The notes below the pieces were generated by a model. That model was not told the origin of the DNA. It worked only from the letters and a program-made list of their open reading frames with translations, and did no database searches. A DNA stretch of 64,000 nt from Symbiodinium natans (lineage: Eukaryota > Sar > Dinophyceae > Suessiales > Symbiodiniaceae), in the NCBI GenBank assembly GCA_905221605.1, contig CAJNDS010002134.1, positions 527,842 to 591,841 of the forward strand, read 5' to 3'. The position numbers and the translations under genes were made by a program. Shown here piece by piece: positions 28,520 through 37,082 of the stretch. The first letter of the stretch is position 1. Each line of letters begins with the position of its first letter.

Positions 28520-29962
28520 TCAGTGGAAGATCTGCTCGTCGCACCAGGTTTTCACGACAGCTGGGGGTTGCCTATCGTTCTTCATCTTCGCAACAGCGAC
28601 CCTACCCATATCCCTCAGCTCTTCCTCAGTCTTGCCACAGTGGGTACCTCCAAAGCTGAAAACCTGCTTTTCAAGCTTGCCACCTTCGTGCTTCACTGTG
28701 ATGCGGATTCCAATCGCATTGTTCTTGTAGTACATGCAGGAGTACAGGGCATTCTCGGGCACGGGATCAGCAGGGTTGTACTCATAGCTTGGCCTGGTCG
28801 GGGCAGCATCTAGAGCATCTTCTGCAGGAGCATCAGATGGAGCATCTGCTTCGGGGCCGGGGGCAGCAGCAGGTCTTTTCGCAGCCTTGCCTTTGGCTTT
28901 GCCTTTGGCTTTACTCTTGGCCTTGGGCTTGGGCTTGTCTTGGGGCCTCAGGCCAGCACCTTGCAAAGCCAAGTTGGGAATTTCTGTCTCCACGGGTGAC
29001 TCGCCTGGCCACTCGACCAAGGCGAACCCATTGGGACCCTCTGTCATCTGGGCACTGAGGATCTTCTTGCCCGAACTCCAACGAACCATCTTGCAAGAGC
29101 TACTGTCGAAGTACTCCAGGCCAGCTGGTGCTTCCTGACCCTTGCACTTCACATCCGAGCTTTCGGAGCTCACAGTCTCAGCATCGAGGTCGATGAGACT
29201 ACTGCCGGGGAGATCGGGCTGGGCATTGGAGCTGCTGCTGGCAGCAGTCGAGGACATTAATGGGAGCCCATAGATCTTGCGAAGCTCGTCGACACTGGTG
29301 CTGCTGCATCGTTTCTTATTCTTGGGCAGTGACTCTCGGCTGGCCTGGCTTTGCTTGCTGGTGCGGGAAAGGGTGGGCTTCAAGGCCCTCTTGCGACTTG
29401 GGGGATCTTTTGCGATATCTGCCTCAGTCTTTCTGACACCAAAACTCTGCTTGTTGATTTGCTGGATGATTCTGCGAACAGCAGCATTCAACTTCACACC
29501 GGTGCTCACTTGAAGCCGCTTGTTGTAGCACCAACTCACAGCCTTGGCTACCTGCGAACCCCATGTTTCAGCCTCGCTCGTCTTGACATTTTGCCAGGCC
29601 TTCACAGCAGCACTTTGCAACAAGGATTTGGTGGGGCGAGAGGTTCTCAAAAGCACATCGCTGATGATGTCTTCATATGCTTGCACAAGCATGCCAGGCT
29701 CATGGTCTAAGTACTTCTTGTCAAGGCCCTGTGGCAGGTGGGCCCTGAGCACTTTCACTAGGTCTTCGGGCTTTGCCGAGTTCGACCTCCTAGTAGGGCT
29801 TACAACAGCAGACATGTTGTCGTGCCATGCATCGCTCGAGCCGATTGCATGCGACCAAATTAAGCTTGCAACTGCACAAGCTCCATGCTCCCGATCGCTC
29901 CTCATAGGAGCCGATCCCACGCATGCTAAAACCATGCAAAAAAACAATGCAAAACGTGCCAT
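28520..29962 (-). CDS. K/A-rich transposon-borne protein, function unknown
   Basis: 480 codons from ATG 29962. The first 20 residues (MARFALFFCMVLACVGSAPM) resemble a signal peptide, but the ATG at residue 50 (29815) opening MSAVVSPTRRSNSAKPEDLV is an equally good start and the hydrophobic leader may be fortuitous. Residues about 60-170 are helical (..VLRAHLPQGLDKKYLDHEPG.., ..VKAWQNVKTSEAETWGSQVA..). A Lys/Ala tract KPKAKSKAKGKAKGKAAKRP lies near 345-365, and the C-terminus has a compact Cys-containing module (ALYSCMYYKNNAIG.. to ..VVKTWCDEQIFH). Sequence features suggest nuclear nucleic-acid binding, but no family is recognised. Copy 2 is at 42905-44347 with one substitution. Confidence 0.6.
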   Translation of the reverse strand: MARFALFFCMVLACVGSAPMRSDREHGACAVASLIWSHAIGSSDAWHDNMSAVVSPTRRSNSAKPEDLVKVLRAHLPQGLDKKYLDHEPGMLVQAYEDIISDVLLRTSRPTKSLLQSAAVKAWQNVKTSEAETWGSQVAKAVSWCYNKRLQVSTGVKLNAAVRRIIQQINKQSFGVRKTEADIAKDPPSRKRALKPTLSRTSKQSQASRESLPKNKKRCSSTSVDELRKIYGLPLMSSTAASSSSNAQPDLPGSSLIDLDAETVSSESSDVKCKGQEAPAGLEYFDSSSCKMVRWSSGKKILSAQMTEGPNGFALVEWPGESPVETEIPNLALQGAGLRPQDKPKPKAKSKAKGKAKGKAAKRPAAAPGPEADAPSDAPAEDALDAAPTRPSYEYNPADPVPENALYSCMYYKNNAIGIRITVKHEGGKLEKQVFSFGGTHCGKTEEELRDMGRVAVAKMKNDRQPPAVVKTWCDEQIFH

Positions 29963-30049
29963 ATTTCACACGTGCACACACACACACATGTGCACATGCA
30001 CACACAAGGTCAAAAACGAGCTTCGTTAAGCAATGTTCACACTTCGTAA

Positions 30050-30233
30050 AAAAACACCTTAATTAAACAATAATTGCTTAAATCTAGCCCTGCCGTGCTT
30101 ATTTAAAGCGGAATCATGCTTAAATAAAAGAGTTTCGCTCTTAATTAAGCAGTATATTGCTTAATTAAGTTTGAAAACCTTAAATAAGCCATATTCATAT
30201 AAGCAATACTTGCTTAATTAGAGTTGTGTTTCC
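30050..30233. repeat. Right subterminal AT-rich zone of the transposon
   Basis: Repeated TTAATTAAGC, GCTTAATTAA, CTTAAATAA words over ~180 bp, mirrored at 20656-20735. Confidence 0.6.
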
Positions 30234-30260
30234 TTATTAAGCAGCATTGGGCTCTCTGGG
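30234..30260 (-). repeat. Right terminal inverted repeat of nested transposon
   Basis: 27 bp; complement of 20629-20655 with two mismatches. TC duplication follows at 30261-30262. Confidence 0.85.
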
Positions 30261-31906
30261 TCAATGAATGGAAAGGGAAGCGACGCTGGGTTGGCCCTCC
30301 AGGCCATTTTCATGAAGGTGCCCTGTATGGTTTGTTGCGAAAGAAACAGGGGGGCTTGTCCAAGCACTCGAGCTCCAGCTGCCATTGCCAGTAACTTTGC
30401 CGCTTCCGAGCCGGGCGCCTCCCGGCTGTTACCTCCGACGACATAGAAGGCATAGGCTGCGCGAAGGACATCCGCATGGCAAATGATGTTTGTCGGGCAG
30501 TCGCAAACCAAAGTCTTGCCTCGGAGCTGATGCAGATCAGGAATGAGGCCCAGGCTGGGCAGGGCGTACGCAAATTGAATGGCAATCTCGGCGTGGCTGC
30601 CGTGCCTGCCCAGGAGGAAGGGGTTCCGCCAGCAAGTAGTTAACCACCTGTGAGAGAAGTGCCCTGCACCGACATAGATGTGGTCATGGGGCAGGTCATC
30701 TGAGTTGCGGTAGACCTGGTCGGCTTGCGCTCGGACGGGTACGTCTGACCTGCTGCTTGGCACCCCGGAATAGAGGCTGACTGCCTCTGCCATGAGCGTC
30801 GATGTTGTTCCACAGGTGTCATCGGTGAGCCACCTCCTGTCCGAGGAGGTATCCGTCCAAGGCATCCTTGGGCATGTGGCCAGCTTTGGCGTAGCCTGGC
30901 TGGCTAGCCTTGCCATGAGTATGCACCACCCAGGCGCGGGCTCCTCATCCAAAAAGTCGCAGGTGGACTGGAGGTGGCCACAAAGAAGTCCACGGTGAGC
31001 CAGAATTTGCCGGGCATTACTCCGCAGTCGCCGTCGCCTGCGGCCACAGGCACTGAACAGGGCGCAGGGGTCGTACATCAAGTCCACGAAAAATTTGTCG
31101 CGGATGTCGCTGGCTTCCCACGGCAGCATCCATCTGATGGAATTGTGTACGCCGTCACGGAAGACGATCTTTCCCTGAGCGCAAAGGAGGTCGTGAACCA
31201 GCAAAACCTGAGCTGTGAAGCTGTCTGCCTCGCGGGCCTGCCAAGCCCGGTTGCCCATGGCCATGGGGTTGTCGATCGGGCACGAGTCGGACCGATACCT
31301 GGACGGACGCTGAAAAGTGCTGTCTTCCATCCAGGCCAATGAGCAGGTGACCTCCCCGATAAACTCCATAAGCGACTCAATGACCGCCGGCCCCGGCTGG
31401 GCGCAGGAGATGGCCTGTACAAGGCAGGGCGGGGGCCCAACAACCTCCCACCCGCATCTCCTGAAAACTTGAGCACAGAAAGACGACAAGGGCTGGCCAA
31501 AAAGTAAAAGCACAGGTTGAGAGTCAGGCACTTGGGAAAAAGGTTTTGAGCTGTAAGCGAAGGACTTTTGACACTGCGTGCGCAACGAATCCAGACGGAG
31601 TAGAGGAGAAAATTGAGTGAGCGAGCCCTGTGCAACCTCTTCAAGGCATGGCTCGAACGACTTAGCAACACTGGCTACATGGCTACCAGAGTTTGCTCGC
31701 CGCATCCCTTCAGGATCTCCAGGCGAGGGGCGCTCACGACAGGCCTCCAGCCCGCCCAGCCCCTGTAAAAAGGAAAAACAAGGTGTTGGCGACTCCGAGC
31801 AGCGGTGTGGGAGCAACTCTCCCCTGCCCGGCGACTCCGTGGCATGGCGGGGCGCCTCCCCCGCTCCTGGCTCCTTTGGAGCGTGGCGCGAGGGGGGCAC
31901 CCTCTT
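30261..31906 (-). CDS. Methyltransferase-like + DUF4326 segment of element 1 polyprotein
   Basis: Open frame 31906-30261 directly after a single TGA (31909-31907) that ends the Gag-like zinc-finger frame; both are in the same frame. There is no ATG until residue 66 of the 560-codon frame counted from GTG 31900, which suggests read-through. Residues about 130-315 resemble the methyltransferase-like region of dinoflagellate retroelements (..GKIVFRDGVHNSIRWMLPW.., ..DPCALFSACGRRRRRLRSN..), with key residues altered. Residues 407-482 match DUF4326: HIYVGAGHFSHRW, NPFLLGRHGSHAEIAIQFA, LRGKTLVCDCPTNIICHADV (459-478), a Cys/His pattern suggesting metal binding. The last codons (after Ile546) read into the transposon's inverted repeat; the true continuation is the RT frame at 20628. 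Confidence 0.65.
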
Positions 31907-33202
31907 TCAAGCCTTGTTCTTCATGTCGCACTTGGACGGGATGTGCTGGAAACTTCCGCACACCCGCCCGGATGTAGCCAACACCCCGCAGCGATGAGCG
32001 CCCGACTGGCACTCGCGACCCTTGTACTGGCAGGCGCCGGTTTGGTACTGCTGGCAGAGGGCGGTGCCGTCACGAAGGGTAGCCGCCAGCTTGTAACCGC
32101 CGCCTGCACGTGGTTGCTTGGGGCCCGCCCGTGCTCTGGCCTCCATGCTGGGCGGGAACGTGGACCGGCGCCTGCCAGAACGGGGCCCTCTCAGCGTAGA
32201 CCTCACCGATGACGACCCCGAGGCTTGCGTCCGTGCGGCCGTTGAAGCGGGAAGCCCATTCGGCTCGTTCTTTGAGGTCCAGATCGCGGAGGAAAGTCAA
32301 GGAAATGCCGTTCTTGGTGGACAGGTCTTTGGCCCGGTAAAGGTACTTGACCAAGAGCTGCCAGGGAACCATGACATAGCGAGCGGGGTCGCTACCCATG
32401 CCTTCCGGGTCTGTAGGAGGGCTCGGGACCGCCCCGGCACCCACAATGGCCAGCGCGTTGAGGTAGACTTCAAGGCTGAAGAGGTAGCTGGCCATGTCCG
32501 TGAGCTTGGCGTCGGGGTCCAACATTTCGTCCAAGTACAGGTTGTCACCCACCTTGCGCTTCCTGGAGACAACAGTCTGCTGGTTGGTGAGCGAGCGAAC
32601 CTTAGACAAGTCAAGGACCTCCATCTGCCTCTTGGACATCGCCCGGAAGCACCGCGAGACCAGGCGGTCTGCGGGCTGCAGGTCCGCCACGAAGCAGAAC
32701 TTATGGCGACGCCAAAACTGCTCTTTGAGGCCCTGGAGGTCTTTGGCGGGGAGAGGGCGTCCTCCTCCTCGGCTGTGTCAGGCGTCACCGCCTTGGACAC
32801 TGCCTGGTCGGCGATCACCTTCTCGTATGCTTTGACCGTGTTCCACGCATACTTCAGTCTGGAGACCTGCACTCGCTCGTTGGTGAGGGTGAGGCCTTGA
32901 TGGTAGACCCCGCTGAGCTCTTCTTCGTTGTTGACGGAGTGCGCAAACTCGGCGAGGGAGGTCATGCCCACATCAAGGATCTTTTTGACTACCTGCTCTT
33001 CTAGTTTGAACTGCCTTCCCAGCTCCTCAAAGGTGGCCTGGGCCGTTTCCTTCTCAACTGGGACTGGTCGTTGCATGGCTGTGAAAGGAGCAGGGGGGGC
33101 CGGCATACTGCAAGGTCTAGGCAAGCAAGCCAAACTGTGCGCGCCACACACAACCGTACAAACACTTAACAAACAGCTGGCAGCGTGGCATCGGGCAGGC
33201 AA
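31907..33202 (-). pseudogene. Gag-like ORF, copy 1, broken by a 1-bp deletion
   Basis: Same protein as 46292-47588 but one G is missing near 32751-32756 (GGGGAGAGGG versus GGGGAGGAGGG), splitting the frame into 33202-32297 and 32690-32070. The 3' zinc-finger part (32206-31907) is a +1 frame away, as in copy 2. Because copy 2 is intact, the deletion may be a sequencing/assembly error or an allelic lesion. Confidence 0.7.
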
Positions 33203-33263
33203 CCGCTCACGCAGCCTTACGTTGTTTTAGCTTGCGCAGACAGCGCTTGGAAGCTGCTACTTC

Positions 33264-33545
33264 CTAACGGCCGCCCCGTCTCAGAGCTCTGCGTTGTTGA
33301 TATCTCTCGGCCTCGTGCCCTTCACACCGGTGATGAGTGTGGTCTTCGTAGGGATTTCTGCAACAAGGGAGGCCGCACCAACATAGCCAAGTGCACGGCG
33401 GGGGAGTCGAGGCTGGAAGCGCTCGAGGAGACTCCCCGAAACCACGCAGTTGAAGACGTCGATGGACTTCCTGCACGACCGCAAGCAGCAAGGCCATGAG
33501 CTGGGCCAAGTCCATGCTGGCGACGTCCAAGCTATTGGCGTCCAT
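33264..33545 (-). CDS. Small ORF between YR and Gag-like ORFs
   Basis: 93 codons beginning MDANSLDVASMDLAQLMALL, a helical N-terminus, then low-quality Pro/Cys-rich sequence, so a frame change after about residue 38 is possible. Conserved in copy 2 (47650-47931). No family recognised; may be leader or spacer. Confidence 0.3.
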   Translation of the reverse strand: MDANSLDVASMDLAQLMALLLAVVQEVHRRLQLRGFGESPRALPASTPPPCTWLCWCGLPCCRNPYEDHTHHRCEGHEAERYQQRRALRRGGR

Positions 33546-33960
33546 GGCACTGGCCAGACGAAAAAGGGCTAACCAGTTTGAGCTCTGCGCAGCTGAGAAG
33601 GAAAGTGGGGGGGGTCGAAAGAGAAGGTGCAGCTTGCAGTCCTACAGGTCTCCTACCTGCAAAAGCCACAGAGAGAGAAGCTCTTGCAAGTCAAAGCCTA
33701 TGACTCATGCCCTACTACCTGCCTGGCAGCGCGCGTGTACGACCTACGACACAGGCCCCTCTACCCAGCTGACAGCAGGCATGCCATGCCCTACAACTCA
33801 GTTCTGCGGTATCTGACAACACGCACACACTGACCTGTTTTCCATCTGACTGACGGATCTCAGCGGGGCCATTCAGGCCCAAAAGAAAAGCCCGCCCTGA
33901 CCAGGCTAAGGCTAGGCTAGGCCTTGGCAGGACCTTGTCGGCGCAAACAACGCCAGCCCA

Positions 33961-36642
33961 TCAGCTATCGACCACGGTGATGTCCTTGAGGGCCACTATC
34001 CAAGATGCAGGGAAAAGCGAAGCGCAAGTTGGGCAAAGCGCAAGCGTCCCAGTATCACCGTAGGCCGCCGCCTCGAAGGGATCCACCGCCGCATCTACAC
34101 CACTTTGGAATGAACTGCGATGCGAGGTCGGTCGCTGCCGCCAGAGGCAGACGGGTTCTGGCTGGCCTCCCTCCTGCAACGGCGGGAAACTCATGTGCCA
34201 TGCTCGGTGTCCCCGCCGACTGCGAAGGAGCTGGGGCTTACCGGGGATCTTGGGCTGGTCGAAAACCCAAGAGTGAGAGGTGGACTCGGCCCACGCATGT
34301 ACTTTGGCTGGGACTCTCCACGGTTCCACCCCCTGCCGTGTCTCCTGCACGTACTTGTAGGCCTCTTCGAAGGGAACCCGGCGAAACTGCGCGAGAAAGG
34401 TGGCCATTAAGATGGGAGAGCGGTGTTTGCCTGCCACACAGTGAACCAAAACAGACTCGCCGTTGGCCAAGGTGGAACGGATTGTGTGCAGGGCTGCCTT
34501 CCAAGCGGCCGCCCGTTCTCGCCCCTGATGGCTTACCGTGACCTTGATGGCGTGAACCTGGCTGGGCACGGTGTCGGCAAGTCTGTCCATGGCACTGACG
34601 AAGAGGCGAACTCGGTGCTGGCGTAGAGCAGGGTCGTTGGAAGCAGGCATGCCTCCCAACAGGAGAACCGCCTCCACAACAGAGTCCTCTGAGAGCAGCG
34701 TTCCAGGCGTCGACGTGATGGCATAGCAAACCGTGGCCGGCACTACATCTTCACGACGGCCTGCCAGTGCGTCGAACGCCTTGTCAAGGTCCTGACTGGA
34801 CCCGCGCCTGACTGGCGCTGCTTCTGCCGGAGCCTCCGGCGGGCCGCGCGGACTGCCCGGCCCTTGCTTGAGAACCACGTTGACCGCCTGGCTGGCTGGC
34901 TTCTGGAGCGCCCGCTTGGTCAGGGGCCTAGACTTCTGCTTGGCCATCTTTTTGGCGGTCGTGGCCGGCGCGACGGGCCTGCGCTGGTAGTCACGCATTT
35001 CCTGACTGGAGACTCGCTGGCCGGCGACTCCGGCAGGCTCAGCCGGGCGACTCCCGGTTAGAGCACGTCGTCCTCTTCTTGGCGCCAGCCATGACGCCTT
35101 TACCGCCACGGAGAGCAACGGGGAAGATGTGAACTGAGGGTCGCGCCACTGCAGCGTTTGGTCCTTGCCCTGGGCCTCCCGCAACGAAGCAGCAAACACC
35201 TGCGGATAGCCGGTTGCCTGAAGCTCCTCCCATGTCTCAGCTTCAGTGCTCAGGAGGGTGTTGTGCATAGCCAGCTTCAAGTGGATTTCGCGCGTCGCCC
35301 TTGCCGCATCGTACCGAAAGGGGGTGCTCTTAACCTTACCGGCATCCTGCCACCCCCCAAGCGCGAGCCTGTCAGGCTCTCCCAGCTCGGCCATCCCGGC
35401 CGCCGTGGCATTGACTCTACGTAGGCTGTAGGTGACCAACTGCTCCGGCTTGTTCAGCATGGCATGCAACACCGCGCGGAGCCTCATCTGGAAGGCGTGG
35501 ACACCAATCTTGCCAGAGGGCATTGCCACCAGTGCAAAGTTCATGACGTTATCCTGGCGGACCTTAGCTCGGGACTTCTGGAACACTACGGCCAGGTCAA
35601 CCCCATGCGAGGTGTAGCGGGGCAGGCTCCATCGGAAGCCGTTGCGCTGGCCGATGGTCTTGCCCTTGGAACACCAGAAGTTTAGGACCGAGCCGCTGAA
35701 GCTAACCAGCCTGGATCGCTGAAGGTGTCGGAACCTGACGCAGCCAAAGACCATGGCATAGGCACCGAAGAGCACTGCCCAATCAGGCGTGGTTGGGTCC
35801 TCGGCCCCCAAATACGTATTCAAGGAACGGATGAGCAAGGGGACAAGCACGGCCGCCTGCCGCGCACCCTGCCCATACCTGTCGCCCTTGGCCTTGGGCC
35901 TGGGGAGCAAGCCAAGGTCCCAGTCCACCTCCAAGTTCTTGCGGATCCACCGCAAGGCCACCGCCGCTCGCTTAGGCCCCTGGCTGCTCCTTGTGAAAGA
36001 CGGAAAGTGGTGAGCAGACAAGCCAAGGGGCGACTCCCCAAGGCCAGCTGCCCACATTCGCAGCTCATCGTAAGTTCGCAGTGCTCTTCGCAAAGTGGGC
36101 GGTTCCGTTCGCTCCAAGAGGGCCTTGCAAAGTTCTTGCAGGTTGGCCCTCTGCTCGCCCTTTGGCAAGGACAAGGTAGAGGAGGGCCTGTGCCTCGACA
36201 AGGCCAAGAACATGGCAAAGGTGCGGTTGCTCATGTCTTCCACCTCCCCAGTAGTTGCCTCCCGCTCCACCTCCTGTGACCGAAGAGGCTTGCCAACTTC
36301 ACGCTCCCGTGCTCGTCGTCGCGGGCTCCTGGAACGTTGGGGCCTCGAGGGCTGAGACCGCTCAGCCCGACTGGCTGCGGCAGCCTGACTGGCCATCTGC
36401 TGAGTAACCAAAGCATCTTCGACCATGACCATCCGTCTGCCCACTCCAGGCATCATGGCCTCTGCTCTAGCTCTGGCTGCCTGCCAGGCTTCTGCTACAG
36501 GGCGACCCCCTTCTTGCAGAGCGGTGGCATAGTTGTCGAAGAAGAACGCCAGGTCGGATTCATCCTCGAGCCCATTGCTTTGCATCCAGGTATCCAGCGC
36601 CAGAGCCTCCTGTCTGGCCACGTCCAAACGTCTGAGGTCCAT
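33961..36642 (-). CDS. Tyrosine recombinase fused to dual-specificity-phosphatase-like domain
   Basis: 893 codons from ATG 36642, 59 bp inside repeat A1. N-terminal helical region with a Ser/Arg basic patch (95-120). Tyrosine recombinase about 225-465: box I CVRFRHLQRSRL (Arg303), YSLRRVNATAAGMAELG (Tyr405 where HxxR His is usual, Arg408), LALGGWQD (Trp431) and nucleophile FRYDAAR (Tyr444). A basic/Pro linker (515-615) leads to a cysteine phosphatase-like domain about 636-785 with the signature VHCVAGKHRSP: Cys735, five residues, Arg741, then Ser742, followed by the typical ..FEEAYKYVQETR helix. C-terminal tail has CPTC (870-873). YR would integrate circular cDNA; a phosphatase partner is unexpected, could act on phosphorylated protein or RNA 5' ends, and is inference. 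Copy 2: 48347-51028. Confidence 0.75.
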   Translation of the reverse strand: MDLRRLDVARQEALALDTWMQSNGLEDESDLAFFFDNYATALQEGGRPVAEAWQAARARAEAMMPGVGRRMVMVEDALVTQQMASQAAAASRAERSQPSRPQRSRSPRRRAREREVGKPLRSQEVEREATTGEVEDMSNRTFAMFLALSRHRPSSTLSLPKGEQRANLQELCKALLERTEPPTLRRALRTYDELRMWAAGLGESPLGLSAHHFPSFTRSSQGPKRAAVALRWIRKNLEVDWDLGLLPRPKAKGDRYGQGARQAAVLVPLLIRSLNTYLGAEDPTTPDWAVLFGAYAMVFGCVRFRHLQRSRLVSFSGSVLNFWCSKGKTIGQRNGFRWSLPRYTSHGVDLAVVFQKSRAKVRQDNVMNFALVAMPSGKIGVHAFQMRLRAVLHAMLNKPEQLVTYSLRRVNATAAGMAELGEPDRLALGGWQDAGKVKSTPFRYDAARATREIHLKLAMHNTLLSTEAETWEELQATGYPQVFAASLREAQGKDQTLQWRDPQFTSSPLLSVAVKASWLAPRRGRRALTGSRPAEPAGVAGQRVSSQEMRDYQRRPVAPATTAKKMAKQKSRPLTKRALQKPASQAVNVVLKQGPGSPRGPPEAPAEAAPVRRGSSQDLDKAFDALAGRREDVVPATVCYAITSTPGTLLSEDSVVEAVLLLGGMPASNDPALRQHRVRLFVSAMDRLADTVPSQVHAIKVTVSHQGRERAAAWKAALHTIRSTLANGESVLVHCVAGKHRSPILMATFLAQFRRVPFEEAYKYVQETRQGVEPWRVPAKVHAWAESTSHSWVFDQPKIPGKPQLLRSRRGHRAWHMSFPPLQEGGQPEPVCLWRQRPTSHRSSFQSGVDAAVDPFEAAAYGDTGTLALCPTCASLFPASWIVALKDITVVDS

Positions 36643-36700
36643 GGCTCGAAGGATGCAGCCTGACTGGCAGAAAGGTGGGGCCTACAACAGGTAGGCAACC

Positions 36701-36870
36701 TGAAGAAAAGGAAGCCCCTCCAGGCTTCCTTTCTACTAGCACCCTCCTGGTGCTCCTGACTGTGTGCCCGCCTGGCACACTCAGATCTGTGAGCCCGGAC
36801 AGCCACAGCGAAGTTATGCTTTTCATACAATAGCACCTCACCAACCTGCCCAAGCCGTAAAGGTACCAAA
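36701..36870 (-). repeat. Split direct repeat A1 of element 1
   Basis: 170 bp, same as 18076-18245; 5' end of the element on the minus strand. Confidence 0.9.
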
Positions 36871-36982
36871 AATAACAACCCTACTGCATTCCTTATTTTA
36901 GCTTGGTGCCTCGGGAAACCATGAGCCGGAACGCTTTTGGGATGTAGAGTCAGGGCTGGGTGCGGCTTGAACTGGGGTTGTT

Positions 36983-37082
36983 NNNNNNNNNNNNNNNNNN
37001 NNNNNNNNNNNNNNNNNNNNNNNNNNNNNNNNNNNNNNNNNNNNNNNNNNNNNNNNNNNNNNNNNNNNNNNNNNNNNNNNNN
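36983..37082. other. Assembly gap (100 N)
   Basis: Exactly 100 undetermined bases, the conventional size for a gap of unknown length, at the junction of the two 14.2-kb copies. Confidence 0.99.

Larger units (their letters stand above)
20629..30260 (-). mobile_element. 9.6-kb TIR DNA transposon nested in retroelement 1
   Basis: Inverted ends of 27 bp beginning CCCAGAGAGCCCAATG (left 20629-20655, right 30234-30260, two mismatches), AT-rich subterminal zones with repeated GCTTAATTAA-like words, and a 2-bp target duplication (GA in minus sense). Cargo, all minus strand: K/A-rich 480-codon ORF, RS/acidic-repeat ORF, a spliced K-rich gene, and a Transposase_21-like ORF. Short target duplication, subterminal repeats and a CACTA/EnSpm-like transposase agree with a CACTA-type superfamily, although the ends lack CACTA. 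Excision restores the host retroelement frame exactly. Confidence 0.8.
17888..36870 (-). mobile_element. Split-direct-repeat YR retroelement (element 1) with nested transposon
   Basis: Minus-strand order: A1 (36870-36701), YR-phosphatase ORF, small ORF, Gag-like ORF, methyltransferase-like/DUF4326 ORF, nested TIR transposon (30260-20629), RT/RNase H ORF, B1 (18410-18246), A2 (18245-18076), 23-bp spacer, B2 (18052-17888). A repeats are 170 bp, B repeats 165 bp, and A2 abuts B1 exactly, the split-direct-repeat layout of PAT/Ngaro-type elements. Without the 9.6-kb insertion it would be about 9.3 kb. Having YR in the first ORF and RT last is the reverse of the usual DIRS/PAT/Ngaro order. The tandem second copy (37083-51368) repeats its 5' part and is probably an assembly duplicate. 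Confidence 0.8.
22756..36982. repeat. 14.2-kb duplicated block, copy 1
   Basis: Nearly identical to 37083-51368. It ends exactly at the 100-N gap, and copy 2 begins exactly after it. Confidence 0.95.

Noticed and set aside
29815-29962. Secreted protein based on hydrophobic first 20 residues of the K/A-rich ORF
   Set aside because: A second in-frame ATG at codon 50 and the nuclear-type composition make the leader doubtful, so secretion is not called.
36983-37082. Unusual gene with a long unknown-residue stretch
   Set aside because: It is only the N gap translated.
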